Shown in pieces: positions 24,951-36,207 of a DNA stretch of 64,000 nucleotides. The notes under the pieces are model-generated. The model did no database searches and was not told where the DNA came from. It was given only the letters and a program-made list of their open reading frames with translations. Made by a program: the position numbers and the translations under genes. Every line of letters begins with the position of its first letter. The stretch's first letter is position 1. The stretch is from the NCBI RefSeq assembly GCF_001942345.1, contig NZ_MKKI01000042.1, positions 205,520 to 269,519 on the forward strand, given 5' to 3'. This stretch comes from Corynebacterium sp. CNJ-954. GTDB taxonomy: Bacteria; Actinomycetota; Actinomycetes; Mycobacteriales; Mycobacteriaceae.

Positions 24951-25937
24951 TCAGAACCCCAGGCGCCCCAGCTGCTTGGGGTCGGACTGCCAGTTCTTCG
25001 CGACCTTCATCCGCAGATCCAGGTACACGTTCTGTCCCAGCAGGTCCATGAGGCTCTGCCGGGAGTTGTGGATGATCCGGCCCCAGCGGCGGTTGTCCTT
25101 GCCCCGCAGGATCCGTTTCTGGCCTTCACGTTCCAGGAAGATCACCGCGTGGACCTCCAGGACCCCCTCCCGCTCCTCCGAGGGCAGCACCTCGTCGATC
25201 TGGACGGCGACCGAGTGCGGCAGCTCGTCGTGCAGACCGGACAGGGCCGCTTCCCTGATCAGTTCCGACATCCGGGTGTCCCGGTCATCGTCGGTGACGT
25301 GGTCGTCCGGGTAGAACTTCGGCCCCTCCGGCAGCAGGCCGGTGACGATGTCGAGCAGGACGTCCAGCTGCACCTCACCGGCGGCGGAGACCGGGACGAC
25401 CTCTCCCCCGTCCAGCAGGTCGTGCAGGGCCATGAGCTGTGCACCGACCTGGTCCTTGGACGCCTTGTCGAGCTTGGTGACGATGCCGACCACCGGGGTC
25501 TTCGGCGCAGCCTTATGGACCGCATCCAGAATCCACCGGTCGCCGGGGCCGATCTTCTCGTCCGCCGGGATGCACAAACCGATGACGTCCACGTCCGCGT
25601 AGGTCTCCTTGACGACCTCGTTGAGACGCTCCCCCAGCAGGGTACGCGGCCGGTGCAGCCCGGGGGTGTCGACGACGATGATCTGGGAATCCGGACGGTG
25701 CACGATTCCGCGGATCGGGTGCCGGGTGGTCTCCGGCTGGTCGGCGGTGATCGCGATCTTCTCGCCGACCAGGGCGTTGGTCAGGGTGGACTTGCCGGTG
25801 TTCGGGCGACCGACGAAGCTGATGAACCCACTGCGGAAGCCCTCGGGTGCGCTGAAGTCGACCGCGGGTGCGGCGACAGCGTCGGACGGCAGATCCGTCT
25901 CGTCGGGAAAATCGGGGAAGTCCGGGGCGTCACTCAT
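24951..25937 (-). CDS. era: GTPase Era, 16S rRNA maturation (328 aa)
   Basis: Assists 30S subunit assembly. GTPase motifs: G1 GRPNTGKST, G2 region TRHPIRGI, G3 DTPGLHRPR, G4 TKLD. The C-terminal KH domain includes HAVIFLEREGQKRILRGKDNR. An acidic N-terminal extension of about 35 residues precedes the G domain. The ATG overlaps the end of the CBS-domain gene on the same strand. Together with ybeY, phoH and rsmE upstream it forms a ribosome-maturation gene group. Confidence 0.93.
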   Translation of the reverse strand: MSDAPDFPDFPDETDLPSDAVAAPAVDFSAPEGFRSGFISFVGRPNTGKSTLTNALVGEKIAITADQPETTRHPIRGIVHRPDSQIIVVDTPGLHRPRTLLGERLNEVVKETYADVDVIGLCIPADEKIGPGDRWILDAVHKAAPKTPVVGIVTKLDKASKDQVGAQLMALHDLLDGGEVVPVSAAGEVQLDVLLDIVTGLLPEGPKFYPDDHVTDDDRDTRMSELIREAALSGLHDELPHSVAVQIDEVLPSEEREGVLEVHAVIFLEREGQKRILRGKDNRRWGRIIHNSRQSLMDLLGQNVYLDLRMKVAKNWQSDPKQLGRLGF

Positions 25938-27348
25938 GGTCGGTCCTGTCTCTGGTGTTGTCCGGCACATCGGTGTCCGGGGTGGGTTCCGATCCCGTGT
26001 CGGAATCGTCGTGCATTTCGTCGTGCATTTCATCATCTTTGCGGGGGGACCGCGTCGGCCCGGAGACCACCACGGTGCGCACCTTGATCCGACCGCGTCT
26101 GTCGCGTCCGCCTTCGCAGGTCAGGTGCAGACCCGCGACATCGAGCTCGGCGCCCGGCAACGGGACCTTACCGAGCTCGAACGCCGCCAGTCCGGCGACG
26201 GTGTCGACCTCGTCCTGGATCTCGTCAGAGAACTCCAGGTCGACGTCCTCGTAGAGTTCCGCGAGGTCATTGAGGCTCATCCAGGCCTCCACGCGGTAGA
26301 CCCCGTCGGTGATCTTCTCCACCGGCACGTCGTCGCCGTCGTCGTATTCGTCGCTGATCTCTCCGACGATCTCCTCCAGGATGTCCTCGATGCTCACCAG
26401 CCCGGCTGTTCCGCCGTACTCGTCGACGAGCACGGCGATGTGCACCTGGTCGCGTTGCATGTCCTCGAGGAGGTCATCAAGGTTGCGGGAGTCCGGGACG
26501 AAGACGGGTTCCCGCATCATGTCGCGGACGGGCACCGCCCGGTCGGCGGTGGACGCGTCGTAGGTGGCGGAGACGAGGTCCTTGAGGTAGACCACCCCGA
26601 CGATGTCGTCGACGCTTTCGCCGACCACCGGCACCCGGGACAACCCGGACCGGACGCACAGACGCACCGCCTGTGCGGCGGTCTTGTCGTCCTCGATCCA
26701 CAGGATCTCCGGACGCGGCACCATGATCTCCCGGGCGGTGGTGTCCGCCAGGTCGAAGACCGACTGGATCATCCGACGCTCGTCGATCTCGACGACGCCC
26801 CGTTCCTGGGCGATGTCGACCATCTCCCGTAGCTCGATCTCCGTGGCGAACGGACCTGCCCGCAACCCACGCCCCGGGGTGACCACGCCGCCGAGCCAGA
26901 CAAGGACCCTGGACAGCGGTCCGAGGATCTTACGCACCACCACGAGCAGCGTCGCCGAGCGTAAGGAGACGCTGTACGGATTGCGGCGTCCCATGGTCCG
27001 GGAGACCACGCCCACGATGACGTAGATCAGCAGGGTGACGACGATGATCGACACGGCGATCGACCAGCTACGCTCCCCCACCATGTCCAGTGCGACGACC
27101 GTGACCAGCACAGCCGCCGAGGCCTCGCAGACGGTCCGGAGCAGGACCAGGAGGTTGATGTAGTCCGGTCTGTCGCGCACCACCTGCAGCAACCGGGAAG
27201 CCCCGGGCTTGTCATCCTTCACCAGGGATTCCACCCGTGCCAGCGACAACGAACTCAACGCCGTCTCTGTCGAGGACAGCACCCCCGCCAGTGGCAGAAT
27301 GACCAGCAACGCCACGACCGCGGAGAGGATGACGGAGAGATCAGGCAT
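25930..27348 (-). CDS. CNNM/CBS-domain hemolysin-like membrane protein (472 aa)
   Basis: An HlyC/CorC (TlyC) family integral membrane protein, linked to Mg/Co or organic ion handling. The CNNM membrane domain has about four helices ([61 protein letters not shown]). Paired CBS domains follow ([36 protein letters not shown]), then the CorC-HlyC C-terminal domain with [11 protein letters not shown]. The C-terminal tail is very acidic. The ATG at 27348 overlaps the ybeY stop; a GTG at 27363 would add five residues. Confidence 0.88.
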   Translation of the reverse strand: MPDLSVILSAVVALLVILPLAGVLSSTETALSSLSLARVESLVKDDKPGASRLLQVVRDRPDYINLLVLLRTVCEASAAVLVTVVALDMVGERSWSIAVSIIVVTLLIYVIVGVVSRTMGRRNPYSVSLRSATLLVVVRKILGPLSRVLVWLGGVVTPGRGLRAGPFATEIELREMVDIAQERGVVEIDERRMIQSVFDLADTTAREIMVPRPEILWIEDDKTAAQAVRLCVRSGLSRVPVVGESVDDIVGVVYLKDLVSATYDASTADRAVPVRDMMREPVFVPDSRNLDDLLEDMQRDQVHIAVLVDEYGGTAGLVSIEDILEEIVGEISDEYDDGDDVPVEKITDGVYRVEAWMSLNDLAELYEDVDLEFSDEIQDEVDTVAGLAAFELGKVPLPGAELDVAGLHLTCEGGRDRRGRIKVRTVVVSGPTRSPRKDDEMHDEMHDDSDTGSEPTPDTDVPDNTRDRTDHE

Positions 27349-27934
27349 CGGTGGGGGGCTCACTGAACGGCGGTGGCACCGGATTCACCCAGCGGTCGGT
27401 ACCCGCGTCGGAGGCGCTGGGGAAGGCCGCCGCACCGCTGGGCTTCGGCCCGTACGAGATACCCCGCTCCGCCTGGGAGTCGTACCAGTTGACCAGGATC
27501 TCATTCTGCAGCGCGAACATACGCTGCTCCTCCTCCGGCACGACGTGGTCGAACCCGAGCAGGTGGAGCACGCCGTGGACGGTGAGCAGGTCGAGTTCGT
27601 GGGCCAGCCCGTGGCCGGCGCGTTCCGCCTGTCCCCGCGCGAACTCCGGGCACAGCATGATGTCGCCGAGGACGCCCGGCCCCGGCGGAGGTCCGTCCTT
27701 GCGACCCCAACCCGGCGTCAGTTCATCCATCGGGAAGCTCATCACGTCCGTGGGCCCGGGAAGGTCCAGCCACCGCACGTGCAGGTCGGCTATGGTCTCC
27801 AGGTCCACGATATGGATGGACAACTCGGCCGAGGAGTGCACGTCCAGGCTCCACAGGGCGAAGCGCGCGACGTCAATCAACTCCTCCTCGTTGACCTCTC
27901 CGAAACCCGACTCGTTGAATACCTCGATACTCAC
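27341..27934 (-). CDS. ybeY: Endoribonuclease YbeY (197 aa)
   Basis: Single-strand-specific endoribonuclease in 16S rRNA 3'-end maturation and late ribosome quality control. The zinc-binding signature [11 protein letters not shown] is complete, preceded by [10 protein letters not shown] and [12 protein letters not shown] Pro-rich C-terminal extension of about 35 residues is unusual compared with the ~155-aa core but reads in frame. The start overlaps the phoH stop (ATGA). Confidence 0.93.
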   Translation of the reverse strand: MSIEVFNESGFGEVNEEELIDVARFALWSLDVHSSAELSIHIVDLETIADLHVRWLDLPGPTDVMSFPMDELTPGWGRKDGPPPGPGVLGDIMLCPEFARGQAERAGHGLAHELDLLTVHGVLHLLGFDHVVPEEEQRMFALQNEILVNWYDSQAERGISYGPKPSGAAAFPSASDAGTDRWVNPVPPPFSEPPTDA

Positions 27935-29007
27935 CGGTTCCTCCTCTCTTCGCGGTCCTGGCGCGCCAGCTCGGCGTCCGCGGCCTGCTCGGACTCATAA
28001 CGTTCATAGGCCTGGATGATCCGCCCGACGAGGTGGTGACGGACCACGTCGGTGGTGTCGAACTCGGTCACCGTCACCCCGTCCACACCGGAGAGGATCC
28101 GGTGCGCCACGCTGAGACCGCTGGCCTGGTGGTTCGGCAGGTCGACCTGGGTGAGGTCGCCGGTCACCACGATCTTCGTCCCGAACCCCAGACGGGTCAG
28201 GAACATCTTCATCTGGGCGGGGGTGGTGTTCTGTGCCTCGTCGAGGATCACGAAAGCCCCGTTGAGGGTACGTCCGCGCATGTAGGCCAGCGGGGCGACC
28301 TCGATGACCCCGGACTCGATGAGGCGCGGGATGGTCTCGGGCTCCAGCATGTCCCGGAGTGCGTCGTAGAGGGGACGCAGATAGGGGTCGATCTTCTCGC
28401 CGAGTGTTCCGGGGAGGAAGCCGAGTTTCTCCCCCGCCTCCACCGCGGGACGGGTCAGGATGATCCTGTTGACCTCACGCTTCTGCAGCGCCTGCACCGC
28501 CTTGGCGACGGCGAGGTAGGTCTTGCCGGTGCCGGCCGGTCCGGTGCCCACCACCACGGTCGAGGCGTCGATGGCGTCGACGTAACTACGCTGCCCGACC
28601 GTCTTGGGACGGATTGTCTTGCCCCGGTGCTCGACGATGACCTCACCGGTCACCGACGCCATGCCGGCAGCGCCCGTGGCCCCGTCCGCGGGCAGGGAGT
28701 CCCGGGCCTCTGCATCGGCACGACGGTCCGTCTCGTCGACGAGGTCGATGGTGCGGCGGGTGAGGTCCGGGGTCACCTCGGAACCACGGACCGCCATGGC
28801 TTCGAGTTCACGCAGCACCCGACGGGCACGCGCAACCTGGGACGCCTCGCCACGCAGGGTGACATGGTTCCCCCTGCTGAGCAGGTCAGCGTCGATGTGG
28901 TCCTCGATGATGCGGAAGTTCTCGTCGGCGAGACCCGAGACCGTCTGTGCGGTCTCCGGATCAAGTTCGACAGAGGTGGAGGCGATACGCCTTGGTGGTT
29001 GCTTCAA
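27931..29007 (-). CDS. phoH: PhoH-like ATPase (358 aa)
   Basis: A cytoplasmic P-loop ATPase/helicase-like protein found beside ybeY in most actinobacteria and implicated in RNA metabolism. Walker A is [13 protein letters not shown]; Walker B is [13 protein letters not shown]; other conserved parts are [18 protein letters not shown] and [12 protein letters not shown]. The best start is the TTG at 29007, just before [14 protein letters not shown] and after GGAAG. The frame is open further upstream but that part is not conserved-looking. The stop overlaps ybeY. Confidence 0.88.
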   Translation of the reverse strand: MKQPPRRIASTSVELDPETAQTVSGLADENFRIIEDHIDADLLSRGNHVTLRGEASQVARARRVLRELEAMAVRGSEVTPDLTRRTIDLVDETDRRADAEARDSLPADGATGAAGMASVTGEVIVEHRGKTIRPKTVGQRSYVDAIDASTVVVGTGPAGTGKTYLAVAKAVQALQKREVNRIILTRPAVEAGEKLGFLPGTLGEKIDPYLRPLYDALRDMLEPETIPRLIESGVIEVAPLAYMRGRTLNGAFVILDEAQNTTPAQMKMFLTRLGFGTKIVVTGDLTQVDLPNHQASGLSVAHRILSGVDGVTVTEFDTTDVVRHHLVGRIIQAYERYESEQAADAELARQDREERRNR

Positions 29008-29068
29008 AATGCTTCCGGGTTCTCCTGTGAATATGTGGAACACGTGGCCACGTGCTGATACATGAAGC

Positions 29069-29878
29069 TTAGCGTGACCATCGTGTGGTGAGCACCCCGA
29101 TGGCACCCAGGGCGACAGCGGCGGCCGTCGCGGTACGCAACACCTCCGGGCCGAGTACGACCGACGAACCGGCTTCCCGTCCGTCGGGTGCTGAAGTGAC
29201 AGCGGCGATCTCGCGGTCGCTGACACCGCCCTCCGGGCCGATGACGAGGACGACCTCGTCGACGTCAAGATCGACCTGGGCAAGCGGAGTGGTCGCGTCC
29301 TCGTGGAGGACGAGGACCCGGACCGTCGGGGTGCGGTCATCCGCCGGTGCGGACCACGGCCGTGACGCGAGATGCTCACCGAGATCGTCGATGTCGGTGA
29401 GCAGCTCTCCGACATGGGCCCCGGACAACCGCCGTGACTGCTTCATCGCTGCGAGCGCCGTCGCGGACCACCGTGCGTGGGCCTTGGCTGACTTGTCTGA
29501 CTTCCCGCCCTTAGCCCCGGTCCAGCGGGACACGCATCTGTCGGCCTGCCACGGGATGATCCTGTCCGCCCCGGCCTGCACCGCGAGGTCGACGGCGAGT
29601 TCCGCCCGCTCGGACTTCGGTATCGCCTGCACCACGGTGACACGCGGGCGGGGTTCATGCCCGATGATCCGGTGTCCACCGGCCACGGCGCCGTCACCGG
29701 CCCAGTGACCTGCCACCCCGAGACCCGAACCATCGGTCAGCACGACGGATTCGTCCTGGCGGATCCGTTTCACCGAGGCGTGCCGGGCCTCCGCATCGGG
29801 GAGGGTGAACACACCGGTCTCCCCCACCCGCGCCAACTGGTCCCCAAGGTCGGGGACGACGAAGACAGGATCACTCAC
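29069..29878 (-). CDS. rsmE: 16S rRNA (uracil1498-N3)-methyltransferase (269 aa)
   Basis: A SPOUT-family methyltransferase that modifies U1498 of 16S rRNA. The N-terminal PUA-like part begins [10 protein letters not shown]. The SPOUT knot is seen in [15 protein letters not shown] and [18 protein letters not shown]. The GTG at 29878 lies almost on the expected dnaJ2 stop, so the genes are coupled. Confidence 0.92.
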   Translation of the reverse strand: MSDPVFVVPDLGDQLARVGETGVFTLPDAEARHASVKRIRQDESVVLTDGSGLGVAGHWAGDGAVAGGHRIIGHEPRPRVTVVQAIPKSERAELAVDLAVQAGADRIIPWQADRCVSRWTGAKGGKSDKSAKAHARWSATALAAMKQSRRLSGAHVGELLTDIDDLGEHLASRPWSAPADDRTPTVRVLVLHEDATTPLAQVDLDVDEVVLVIGPEGGVSDREIAAVTSAPDGREAGSSVVLGPEVLRTATAAAVALGAIGVLTTRWSR

Positions 29879-31040
29879 CGGGCCGCCACCGCTTACCTTC
29901 CGAACTTCTGGCGCAGCGGGAGAACAGCCCGCCGGAGTGCTCGTCCTCACTGGACTGCACACCTGCGACGTGCTTGGAGGTGCCGCGGAACTGCTCAAGC
30001 AGATCCCGCTGCTTCTTGTCGAGGTCGGACGGGACGGTGACGTCGACGTGCGCGATGAGACTGCCGTGCCCCTCGCGGCGCAGGTGCGGCATCCCCTTTC
30101 CCTTCACCCGTACGATCGCTTCGGGCTGGGTGCCCGGTTCGACGGCGACGGTGGCCACCGAATCATCGAGCAACGGAACCTCCACGGAGGTTCCCAGGGC
30201 GGCGTCAACCATGGGCACGTTCACGGTGACGTGCAGGTCGTCAGCATCACGGAGGAAGTAGGGGTGCTCCTTGACCTGCACCTCCACATACAGGTCACCG
30301 GCGGGGCCGCCACCGGGGCCGACCTCACCCTCACCGGACATGCGGATCCGCATGCCGTCGCGGATACCGGCGGGGATCTTCACCTCGATGTCGCGGCGGG
30401 CGCGCACGCGTCCGTCGCCGGCGCATTCCTGGCACGGGTCCTCGATGATCTCACCGACACCCTGGCACCGGGGGCAGGCACGGGCCACCTGGACGCGTCC
30501 CAGGATCGACTGCTGGATCTCCATGACCTGGCCCTGGCCGTGGCACGTCGGACAGGTGACCGGATCCGACTTGGACTCGGAGCCGCTTCCGTCGCACACC
30601 TCACACAGGACGGCGGTGTCCACGGTGACGTCCTTGGTGACGCCGGCGAAGCACTCGTCGAGCGTCATCTGAAGTCGCAGGAGAGCGTCGTTGCCCGGGC
30701 GTACACGGGACACACGGGGCCCCCCGCCTGCACCACCGGCGCCGCCGCCGAAGAATGCGTCGAAGATGTCTCCGAATCCACCGCCGCCGAATCCACCGGG
30801 ACCCCCGCCGCCTCCGGGACCCTGCTCCTCAGGGTCCCCGCCGGCGTCGACGATCCGACGCTTCTGCGGGTCGGTCAACACCTCCTGTGCCAGGGACGCC
30901 TCACGGAACTTCTCCGCGGCCTCGTCGGACGGGTTGACGTCCGGGTGGTACTTGCGGGCCAGGCGTCGGTAGGCCTTCTTGATCTCGGCGTCAGACGCAT
31001 CACTGCTGACGCCGAGAATTCCGTAGTAGTCACGTGCCAA
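29871..31040 (-). CDS. dnaJ2: Chaperone DnaJ2; C-terminus probably altered by a 1-nt deletion
   Basis: Hsp70 co-chaperone. The J domain has the HPD motif ([12 protein letters not shown]), then a Gly-rich linker, four CxxCxGxG zinc repeats ([32 protein letters not shown]) and the peptide-binding C-terminal domains. The protein now ends [16 protein letters not shown]. In the adjacent frame the sequence reads LRQKFGR and stops at 29893-29895, the usual corynebacterial ending. One missing base around 29914-29920 explains this and would give 382 aa. TTG start at 31040. It follows hrcA, the repressor of class I heat-shock genes. Confidence 0.9.
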   Translation of the reverse strand: MARDYYGILGVSSDASDAEIKKAYRRLARKYHPDVNPSDEAAEKFREASLAQEVLTDPQKRRIVDAGGDPEEQGPGGGGGPGGFGGGGFGDIFDAFFGGGAGGAGGGPRVSRVRPGNDALLRLQMTLDECFAGVTKDVTVDTAVLCEVCDGSGSESKSDPVTCPTCHGQGQVMEIQQSILGRVQVARACPRCQGVGEIIEDPCQECAGDGRVRARRDIEVKIPAGIRDGMRIRMSGEGEVGPGGGPAGDLYVEVQVKEHPYFLRDADDLHVTVNVPMVDAALGTSVEVPLLDDSVATVAVEPGTQPEAIVRVKGKGMPHLRREGHGSLIAHVDVTVPSDLDKKQRDLLEQFRGTSKHVAGVQSSEDEHSGGLFSRCARSSEGKRWRPGE

Positions 31041-31127
31041 GGTGGCTGATTCCTTCTCACCGTAATTGGGGTCTGTCCTGGGGCTCAGGCGAGCCCCCTA
31101 AAATCACCCCGACAAGTGTAGTACGTC

Positions 31128-32162
31128 CTACTCGCCGGCGAGAATGCGGGAGACGTAGTGGCCCACCGCCTGCACCGAACTGATCGTTCCCGGGTAGTCC
31201 AGATACGTCGGGCCGAGCACCCCCATGCCACCCATCACGCCCTCGCGGGTGCCGTAACCTGTCGAGACCACGGCGGCGGACTGCAGCTCGGCCGTGCCGT
31301 TCTCCTCACCGATCGTCACGCTGACCCCGTGGTCCCTGGCCGCGGAGAGCAACCGGAGAACCACGACCTGCTCCTCCAGCGCCTCCAGCACACTCTCCAG
31401 CTCGCCTGCCCGGACCAGGTTCGGGGTTCCCGCCAGAATCAACCGGTCCGTCGGACGCTCCAGCATGGTCTCCACCAGGACCGTCGCACAGGTGAGGGCC
31501 GGGCCACGGAGTTGCGGCGACACTCTGTCGTCGTCCCCCGCCGCCATCTCCGCGATGGCCGCGGATGCATCGTCGAGCGTGTGCCCGACCAACGTCTCAT
31601 TGATCAACTGGCGCAGCTTCGGAAGATCCTCTGCAGCCAACGGTTCGCTGAGGTCCACGTTGCGCTGCTCCACCTGGCCGGCGTCCGTGATCAGCACCAG
31701 CAGCAGCCTGGCGTCCGCGAGCTGCACGATCTCGCAGTGTTTCACCCGCCCACGACGCAGGTCCGGGATCTGCACCACGGCGACCTGGCGGGTCAGTTGG
31801 GCAAGCAGCTGCACACTGCGTCGCAGGACGTCCTCCATGTCGACCCCGTCCTCGAGGAAGCCGAGGATCGCACGGCGCTCGGGACGGCTCAGTGGCTTGA
31901 TCTGGGCGATCCCGTCGACGAACGTACGGTAGGCCTTCTCCGTGGGGATCCGTCCTGAACTGGTGTGCTGCTGGATGATGTACCCCTCGGACTCCAGCAC
32001 CGCCATGTCGTTGCGGATCGTCGCCGACGAGACGCCCAGACTGTGGCGCTCCACCAGAGCCTTCGAACCGACCGGTTCATGGGTGGAGATGAAATCGGCG
32101 ACGATGGCGCGCAACACCTCGGAACGTCGCTGTTCCGTACCCGTCATCGCCTTGGACGCCAT
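31128..32162 (-). CDS. hrcA: Heat-inducible transcription repressor HrcA (344 aa)
   Basis: Represses chaperone genes through CIRCE elements. The N-terminal winged helix contains [40 protein letters not shown] and [11 protein letters not shown]. The HrcA core and GAF-like domain follow, ending [15 protein letters not shown]. The ATG at 32162 is chosen; a GTG at 32171 is three codons upstream. I see no CIRCE inverted repeat (TTAGCACTC-N9-GAGTGCTAA) just upstream, so this gene itself may not be under CIRCE control. Confidence 0.93.
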   Translation of the reverse strand: MASKAMTGTEQRRSEVLRAIVADFISTHEPVGSKALVERHSLGVSSATIRNDMAVLESEGYIIQQHTSSGRIPTEKAYRTFVDGIAQIKPLSRPERRAILGFLEDGVDMEDVLRRSVQLLAQLTRQVAVVQIPDLRRGRVKHCEIVQLADARLLLVLITDAGQVEQRNVDLSEPLAAEDLPKLRQLINETLVGHTLDDASAAIAEMAAGDDDRVSPQLRGPALTCATVLVETMLERPTDRLILAGTPNLVRAGELESVLEALEEQVVVLRLLSAARDHGVSVTIGEENGTAELQSAAVVSTGYGTREGVMGGMGVLGPTYLDYPGTISSVQAVGHYVSRILAGE

Positions 32163-32233
32163 CAGGTTCACTCCCTTTCCTCGGACCTCAGTATGCCACC
32201 TGACCCCGATTGTCCCATGTCTTCCGCCACGCG

Positions 32234-33463
32234 TCAGGTCTCCTCTGCCAGCAGGATGTCGGTGATGATCCCGTCGGCCAGCAGACGCCCCCGGTCGGTC
32301 AACCGGGTCCGTCCGTTGCCCCGCTCCAGGAGTCCCAGCCCGACATGGTGGTCCACGGCGCTTCCCGCCGAGGTGAGCACCTCGTCCGGCAGCCCCTCAC
32401 GAAGCCGCAGTCCCAGCATGACGCGCTCGGTGTGCAGGTCACCGGCCCCCAGGGGCTCGACGGTCGTCACCGGACTCCCACCCGCGCCGACCGCTTCCGC
32501 GTAACGCCGCGGCAGCTTGGCGTTCACCAGACGTGTCACACCGCTGCCGGCACCGACCCCCGTGTCGCCGACCGGGGTCACGCCCCGTCCGCTGACCGGA
32601 TCATCGACCAGCCGCACACACCCGTGGGCGCCGGGGCCTGCGCCCCACCACTGGCCCGAACGCCAGTAGACCATGTTGTGACGGCACTCTCCCCCGGGCC
32701 GTGACCAGTTGGACACCTCGTACCACTGCATTCCCGCGGCCCGGAGCGCCGCGTCGATCATCTCGTAGCGGTCGGCGTAGACGTCCTCGTCGGGCTGAGG
32801 CAGCAGCCCTTTCCGTACCTTCCGGGCCATGGCGGTCCCGTCCTCGACGATCAACGAATAGGCGGAAACGTGATCCACGCCCGTGGACAGCACCTGGTCC
32901 AGGGTGAGCCGGAGATCATCGTCGGTCTCGGTGGGGGTGCCGTAGATCAGGTCCAGGTTCACATGGTTGAATCCTGCCGCCAGTGCCTCCCGGGCTGCCT
33001 CGGTGGCACGGCCCGGGGTGTGCGTGCGGTCGAGGACCTTCAGCACGTGGCCGGCAGCCGACTGCATACCCAGGGATATCCGCGTGTAACCGGCGTCGAG
33101 AAGGGTGTCGAAGAACTCCGGTGAGGTCGACTCGGGGTTCGACTCGGTGGTCACCTCCGCCCCCGGCGCCAGGCCGAGACTCCGCTTCACCGCACCCAGA
33201 ACACGGGCCAGGCCATCGGCACCCAGCAGTGACGGGGTTCCTCCCCCGAGAAAGACGGTGGACGGCGGTCCGGTCCGGTCCCAGTCCGCAGCCGCAAGGT
33301 CCAGTTCAGCCTCCAGTGAACTCAGGTAGGTCGACATCGACGACGAACCCGACTCACCCGGCGTGTAGGTGTTGAAGTCACAGTAACCGCACCTGGTGCT
33401 GCAGAACGGCACATGGATGTAGAGGCCGTACCGGTCGTCAGGAATAGGGGTCATTGGGTCCAT
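32234..33463 (-). CDS. hemW: HemW/HemN-like radical SAM protein, heme chaperone (409 aa)
   Basis: A radical SAM protein of the HemW subgroup. The cluster motif [10 protein letters not shown] (C-x3-C-x2-C) lies near residue 20. [18 protein letters not shown] and [17 protein letters not shown] are typical. The C-terminal HemN domain includes [19 protein letters not shown]. It lacks the fourth cysteine of true coproporphyrinogen III dehydrogenase (CxxxCxxC is followed by Asp-Phe, not Cys), which favours heme chaperone or insertion activity over HemN catalysis. It lies just upstream of hrcA in the same direction. Confidence 0.88.
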   Translation of the reverse strand: MDPMTPIPDDRYGLYIHVPFCSTRCGYCDFNTYTPGESGSSSMSTYLSSLEAELDLAAADWDRTGPPSTVFLGGGTPSLLGADGLARVLGAVKRSLGLAPGAEVTTESNPESTSPEFFDTLLDAGYTRISLGMQSAAGHVLKVLDRTHTPGRATEAAREALAAGFNHVNLDLIYGTPTETDDDLRLTLDQVLSTGVDHVSAYSLIVEDGTAMARKVRKGLLPQPDEDVYADRYEMIDAALRAAGMQWYEVSNWSRPGGECRHNMVYWRSGQWWGAGPGAHGCVRLVDDPVSGRGVTPVGDTGVGAGSGVTRLVNAKLPRRYAEAVGAGGSPVTTVEPLGAGDLHTERVMLGLRLREGLPDEVLTSAGSAVDHHVGLGLLERGNGRTRLTDRGRLLADGIITDILLAEET

Positions 33464-33520
33464 GCTATCGGTCCGGTTCCCCACCACCGAACCGGTCCAC
33501 GGGGGAGTTTCTACGAGGGC

Positions 33521-34186
33521 TCAGCCTGCGGCGACGCGGCGTGACCGGATCTTGGAGAGCACCTGTTCCACCCTCGCGCGTTCCGCGAGGAAGCGTGGCG
33601 GTGCCTCACCGCGCAGTTCCGCCACCAGTGCGGGGTGCTCACCGATGACCGCGGTCTTCCACCGCGCGACGACCTCACGGGCGTGTTTCTCCGCGCGCGC
33701 GAGGGCCTGCGGCAGCAGGACGCTCTGCTCCTCCACTGCAAGACGGGTCTGCTCGACCGTCCACTCGGCCAGGTCTTCGAGCATGTCCGTGAGTTCGGCG
33801 TTACGACGTCGCAGGTTCACCCGCAGCGTCGCGGTACTGACCATCGGCGACGGGGCGGCCTCCACCGGTATGACAGCATGGTCACGCAGGAAAGACAGCG
33901 TGCGACCCGGGTGATTGTCGACGACGGTCGTGGCCGACAGTGACCCGGACCGGATACCCGAGACGAATGCCTGGCGGAGGCCGTTGAGTTCGGCCAGTGC
34001 GGCACGCACCTCTGCCCGCCCCTCGGCGACGGACTCAGCGAGTTCCAGCAGGCAGTCGTCCACCAGTTCCTGGTCCCAGTCCGCCAGGGACTCGGCGAGA
34101 TTCTCGATGAGTTCGGCAACCTCGTCGCCGATGTCGTAGACACCCTGGGTGAGCTCGCGCAGTCGCAGGCGGGCGGCGTCGTGCAC
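33521..34186 (-). CDS. Conserved hypothetical coiled-coil protein (221 aa)
   Basis: Family not recognised. GTG start. The protein is almost wholly helical, with Leu/Glu/Ala heptad-like stretches (ELTQGVYDIGDEVAELIENLAESL; VNLRRRNAELTDMLEDLAEW; RLAVEEQSVLLPQALARAEKHAREVVARW), and has no signal or membrane segment. It lies between fadD and hemW; a similar unassigned gene sits at this place in other corynebacteria by my recollection of gene order. It may be a structural or scaffolding protein; function unknown. Confidence 0.7.
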   Translation of the reverse strand: MHDAARLRLRELTQGVYDIGDEVAELIENLAESLADWDQELVDDCLLELAESVAEGRAEVRAALAELNGLRQAFVSGIRSGSLSATTVVDNHPGRTLSFLRDHAVIPVEAAPSPMVSTATLRVNLRRRNAELTDMLEDLAEWTVEQTRLAVEEQSVLLPQALARAEKHAREVVARWKTAVIGEHPALVAELRGEAPPRFLAERARVEQVLSKIRSRRVAAG

Positions 34187-34268
34187 GGATGGCTCCTCTC
34201 AGCAAGGTCAGAAGTCGTCGGCGGATCGTCAGGGGGTCGCGACTGAAGGACAGTGTAGGACATGGAGA

Positions 34269-34297
34269 ACCCCGGCCCAGGGAGGCTGGGCCGGGGT
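34269..34297 (-). terminator. Terminator downstream of fadD
   Basis: A perfect 12-bp stem (ACCCCGGCCCAG and complement) with a 5-nt loop at 34281-34285, 45 nt past the fadD stop on the minus strand. The tail is T-poor (TCTCCATGT), so termination may be only partly intrinsic. Confidence 0.65.
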
Positions 34298-34341
34298 GAC
34301 GGGGTTAATTGGGAGGGTGTCGGTCGCTCCCTGGCCGAGGC

Positions 34342-36168
34342 CTACTTCGAGGTGTAGATCCAGGCGATGTCGTCGGCGAAGTTCTTCGACACGGCATGCC
34401 GCTTCACCTTCATCGACGGGGTGACTTCGCCGTCATCCTCGGTGAAGTCCCGGGCACAGATCCGGAACTTCTTGATGCCCTCGGAGTGCGAGACGGTGTC
34501 ATTGGCCTCGTTGATCGCGTCCTGGATCTCCGTGCGCAGCACGGGGTTCTTGGCCAGCTCCTTGACCGGGGTGTCGGCATTGATCCCGTTACGTTTGCGC
34601 CAGCCGACGAGGGCCTCCTCGTCGAGGGTGATCAGCGTGCCGATGAACTTCTCGTTGTCGCCGACCACCATGGCCTGGGAGATCAGGGGCGCTGAGCGCA
34701 GAATGTCCTCCAGAGGTCCGGGAGACACGTTCTTACCACCGGCGGTGACGATGATCTCCTTCTTCCGTCCGGTGATCTTCAGGTGCCCGGTGGGCAGGAG
34801 TTCACCGAGATCACCGGAGATCACGAAGCCGTCCTCGGTGAACGACTCCTTGGTCGCCGTCTCGTTCCCCCAGTACCCGTCGAAGACGACGGTGCCCTTC
34901 ATGAGGATCTCACCGTCGTCGGCGATCCGGATGGTGTTGCCGCCGACCGGCTTGCCCACCGTGCCGATGATGTTGTCCGGCTCGAAGTTCACCGCGATCG
35001 CCGCGGTCGTCTCGGTCATCCCGTAGCCCTCGTAGATGCGCACGCCGATGCCCCGGAAGAAGTGCATCAACTCCGGGTTCAATGCGGAGCCGCCGGAGAT
35101 GCAGTACTGCAGTTCCCCGCCCATCGCGGCCTTGACCTTGCCGTAGACGAGCTTGTCGAAGACCGTGCGCTTGATCTTCTGGCCCACGGTCGGGCCCGAT
35201 GCCGTGTCGAGGGCCTTGGAGTACTCCACTGCGGCCTTCTCTGCCAGAGGGAAGATCTTGGCCCCGAGGCCGCCGCCTTCGGTGGCTTTGGTCTTGACAC
35301 CGGCGTGAACCTTCTCGAAGACGCGCGGCACCCCCAGAATCAGCTGCGGCTGCGAGCGCTGGAACTCCGGGACAAGGGTGGACATGTCCGCCCAGTGGGA
35401 CTGGGTGGCCCCGCCCAGTGTCGCCGCCAGTGACACCGCACGGGACAGGACGTGCGCCAACGGCAGGAATGTCAGCGTCCGGTTGCCCTCCACGGCGATG
35501 CCACCGATCGGGTGGGTCAGGATGGCCCGGGCCTCGCCCAACCAGTTCGAGTGCAGCAGCCTGCAACCCTTGGGCCGCCCGGTCGTGCCCGAGGTGTACA
35601 CCAGGGACGCCAGGTCAGAGGACTTCGTGTTCGCGATGCGCTCCTCGACGACATCGTCTGAAACGTCCTTACCCTCGGCGACCAGGGTACCGACAGCATC
35701 CTCGTTGAAGGAGAGCACGCGGTTGAGGTGGGCTGTCCCTTCGACAGGCTCGCCGTCCTTGACGAAAGTACGGAGGCGGGTCGCATGCCCGGACTTCTCG
35801 GCGATACCCAACTTCGCACCCGAGTCCTCGACGATCCACTCACACTGCGAGGTCGACGATGACGGGTAGATCGGCACGGAGACCGCCCCGGCCGCCATGA
35901 TCGCGAAGTCCAGCAGCGACCACTCGTAACGCGTGTCCGACATCAGCGCGACGCGGTCGCCGGGCTCCACACCGTTGGCGATCAGGCCCTTGGCGACGTC
36001 GTAGACCTCCCGGAGAAACTCGTCCGCCCGCACGTCGACCCACTCGAACTTCCGGGGACGGCTGTACAGGATCGTCTGCGGGCGCTTCAGGGCGTTCTCC
36101 CTGAGCACGGTCAGACAGGTCTCGCTCTCGCCGATGGTGTACAGCGCCTCCGAGGAGTACTCCTGCAT
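34342..36168 (-). CDS. fadD: Long-chain fatty-acid-CoA ligase, FadD15-type (608 aa)
   Basis: Activates long-chain fatty acids to acyl-CoA at the membrane. The AMP-binding P-loop is SLVYTSGTTGRPKG. Further ANL-superfamily motifs are GYGMTET, GYWGNE, SGDLGELL and GRKKEIIVTAGGKNVSPG, and the C-terminal Lys region is ITPSMKVKR-like (VTPSMKVKRHAV). The ATG at 36168 begins MQEYSSEALY. It is full length. A perfect 9-bp-arm dyad lies 40-60 nt upstream and could be its operator. Confidence 0.92.
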   Translation of the reverse strand: MQEYSSEALYTIGESETCLTVLRENALKRPQTILYSRPRKFEWVDVRADEFLREVYDVAKGLIANGVEPGDRVALMSDTRYEWSLLDFAIMAAGAVSVPIYPSSSTSQCEWIVEDSGAKLGIAEKSGHATRLRTFVKDGEPVEGTAHLNRVLSFNEDAVGTLVAEGKDVSDDVVEERIANTKSSDLASLVYTSGTTGRPKGCRLLHSNWLGEARAILTHPIGGIAVEGNRTLTFLPLAHVLSRAVSLAATLGGATQSHWADMSTLVPEFQRSQPQLILGVPRVFEKVHAGVKTKATEGGGLGAKIFPLAEKAAVEYSKALDTASGPTVGQKIKRTVFDKLVYGKVKAAMGGELQYCISGGSALNPELMHFFRGIGVRIYEGYGMTETTAAIAVNFEPDNIIGTVGKPVGGNTIRIADDGEILMKGTVVFDGYWGNETATKESFTEDGFVISGDLGELLPTGHLKITGRKKEIIVTAGGKNVSPGPLEDILRSAPLISQAMVVGDNEKFIGTLITLDEEALVGWRKRNGINADTPVKELAKNPVLRTEIQDAINEANDTVSHSEGIKKFRICARDFTEDDGEVTPSMKVKRHAVSKNFADDIAWIYTSK

Positions 36169-36207
36169 GTCTCTCCAATCACAGTCTTGTCAAGGGGTAG
36201 CCCGGCT

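Noticed and set aside
31041..32240. CIRCE element upstream of hrcA or dnaJ2
   Set aside because: No TTAGCACTC/GAGTGCTAA inverted repeat seen in the flanking non-coding sequence.
32234..33463. Coproporphyrinogen III dehydrogenase (HemN) instead of HemW
   Set aside because: The cysteine motif is CxxxCxxC followed by Asp-Phe without the fourth HemN cysteine, and the short C-terminal layout fits HemW.
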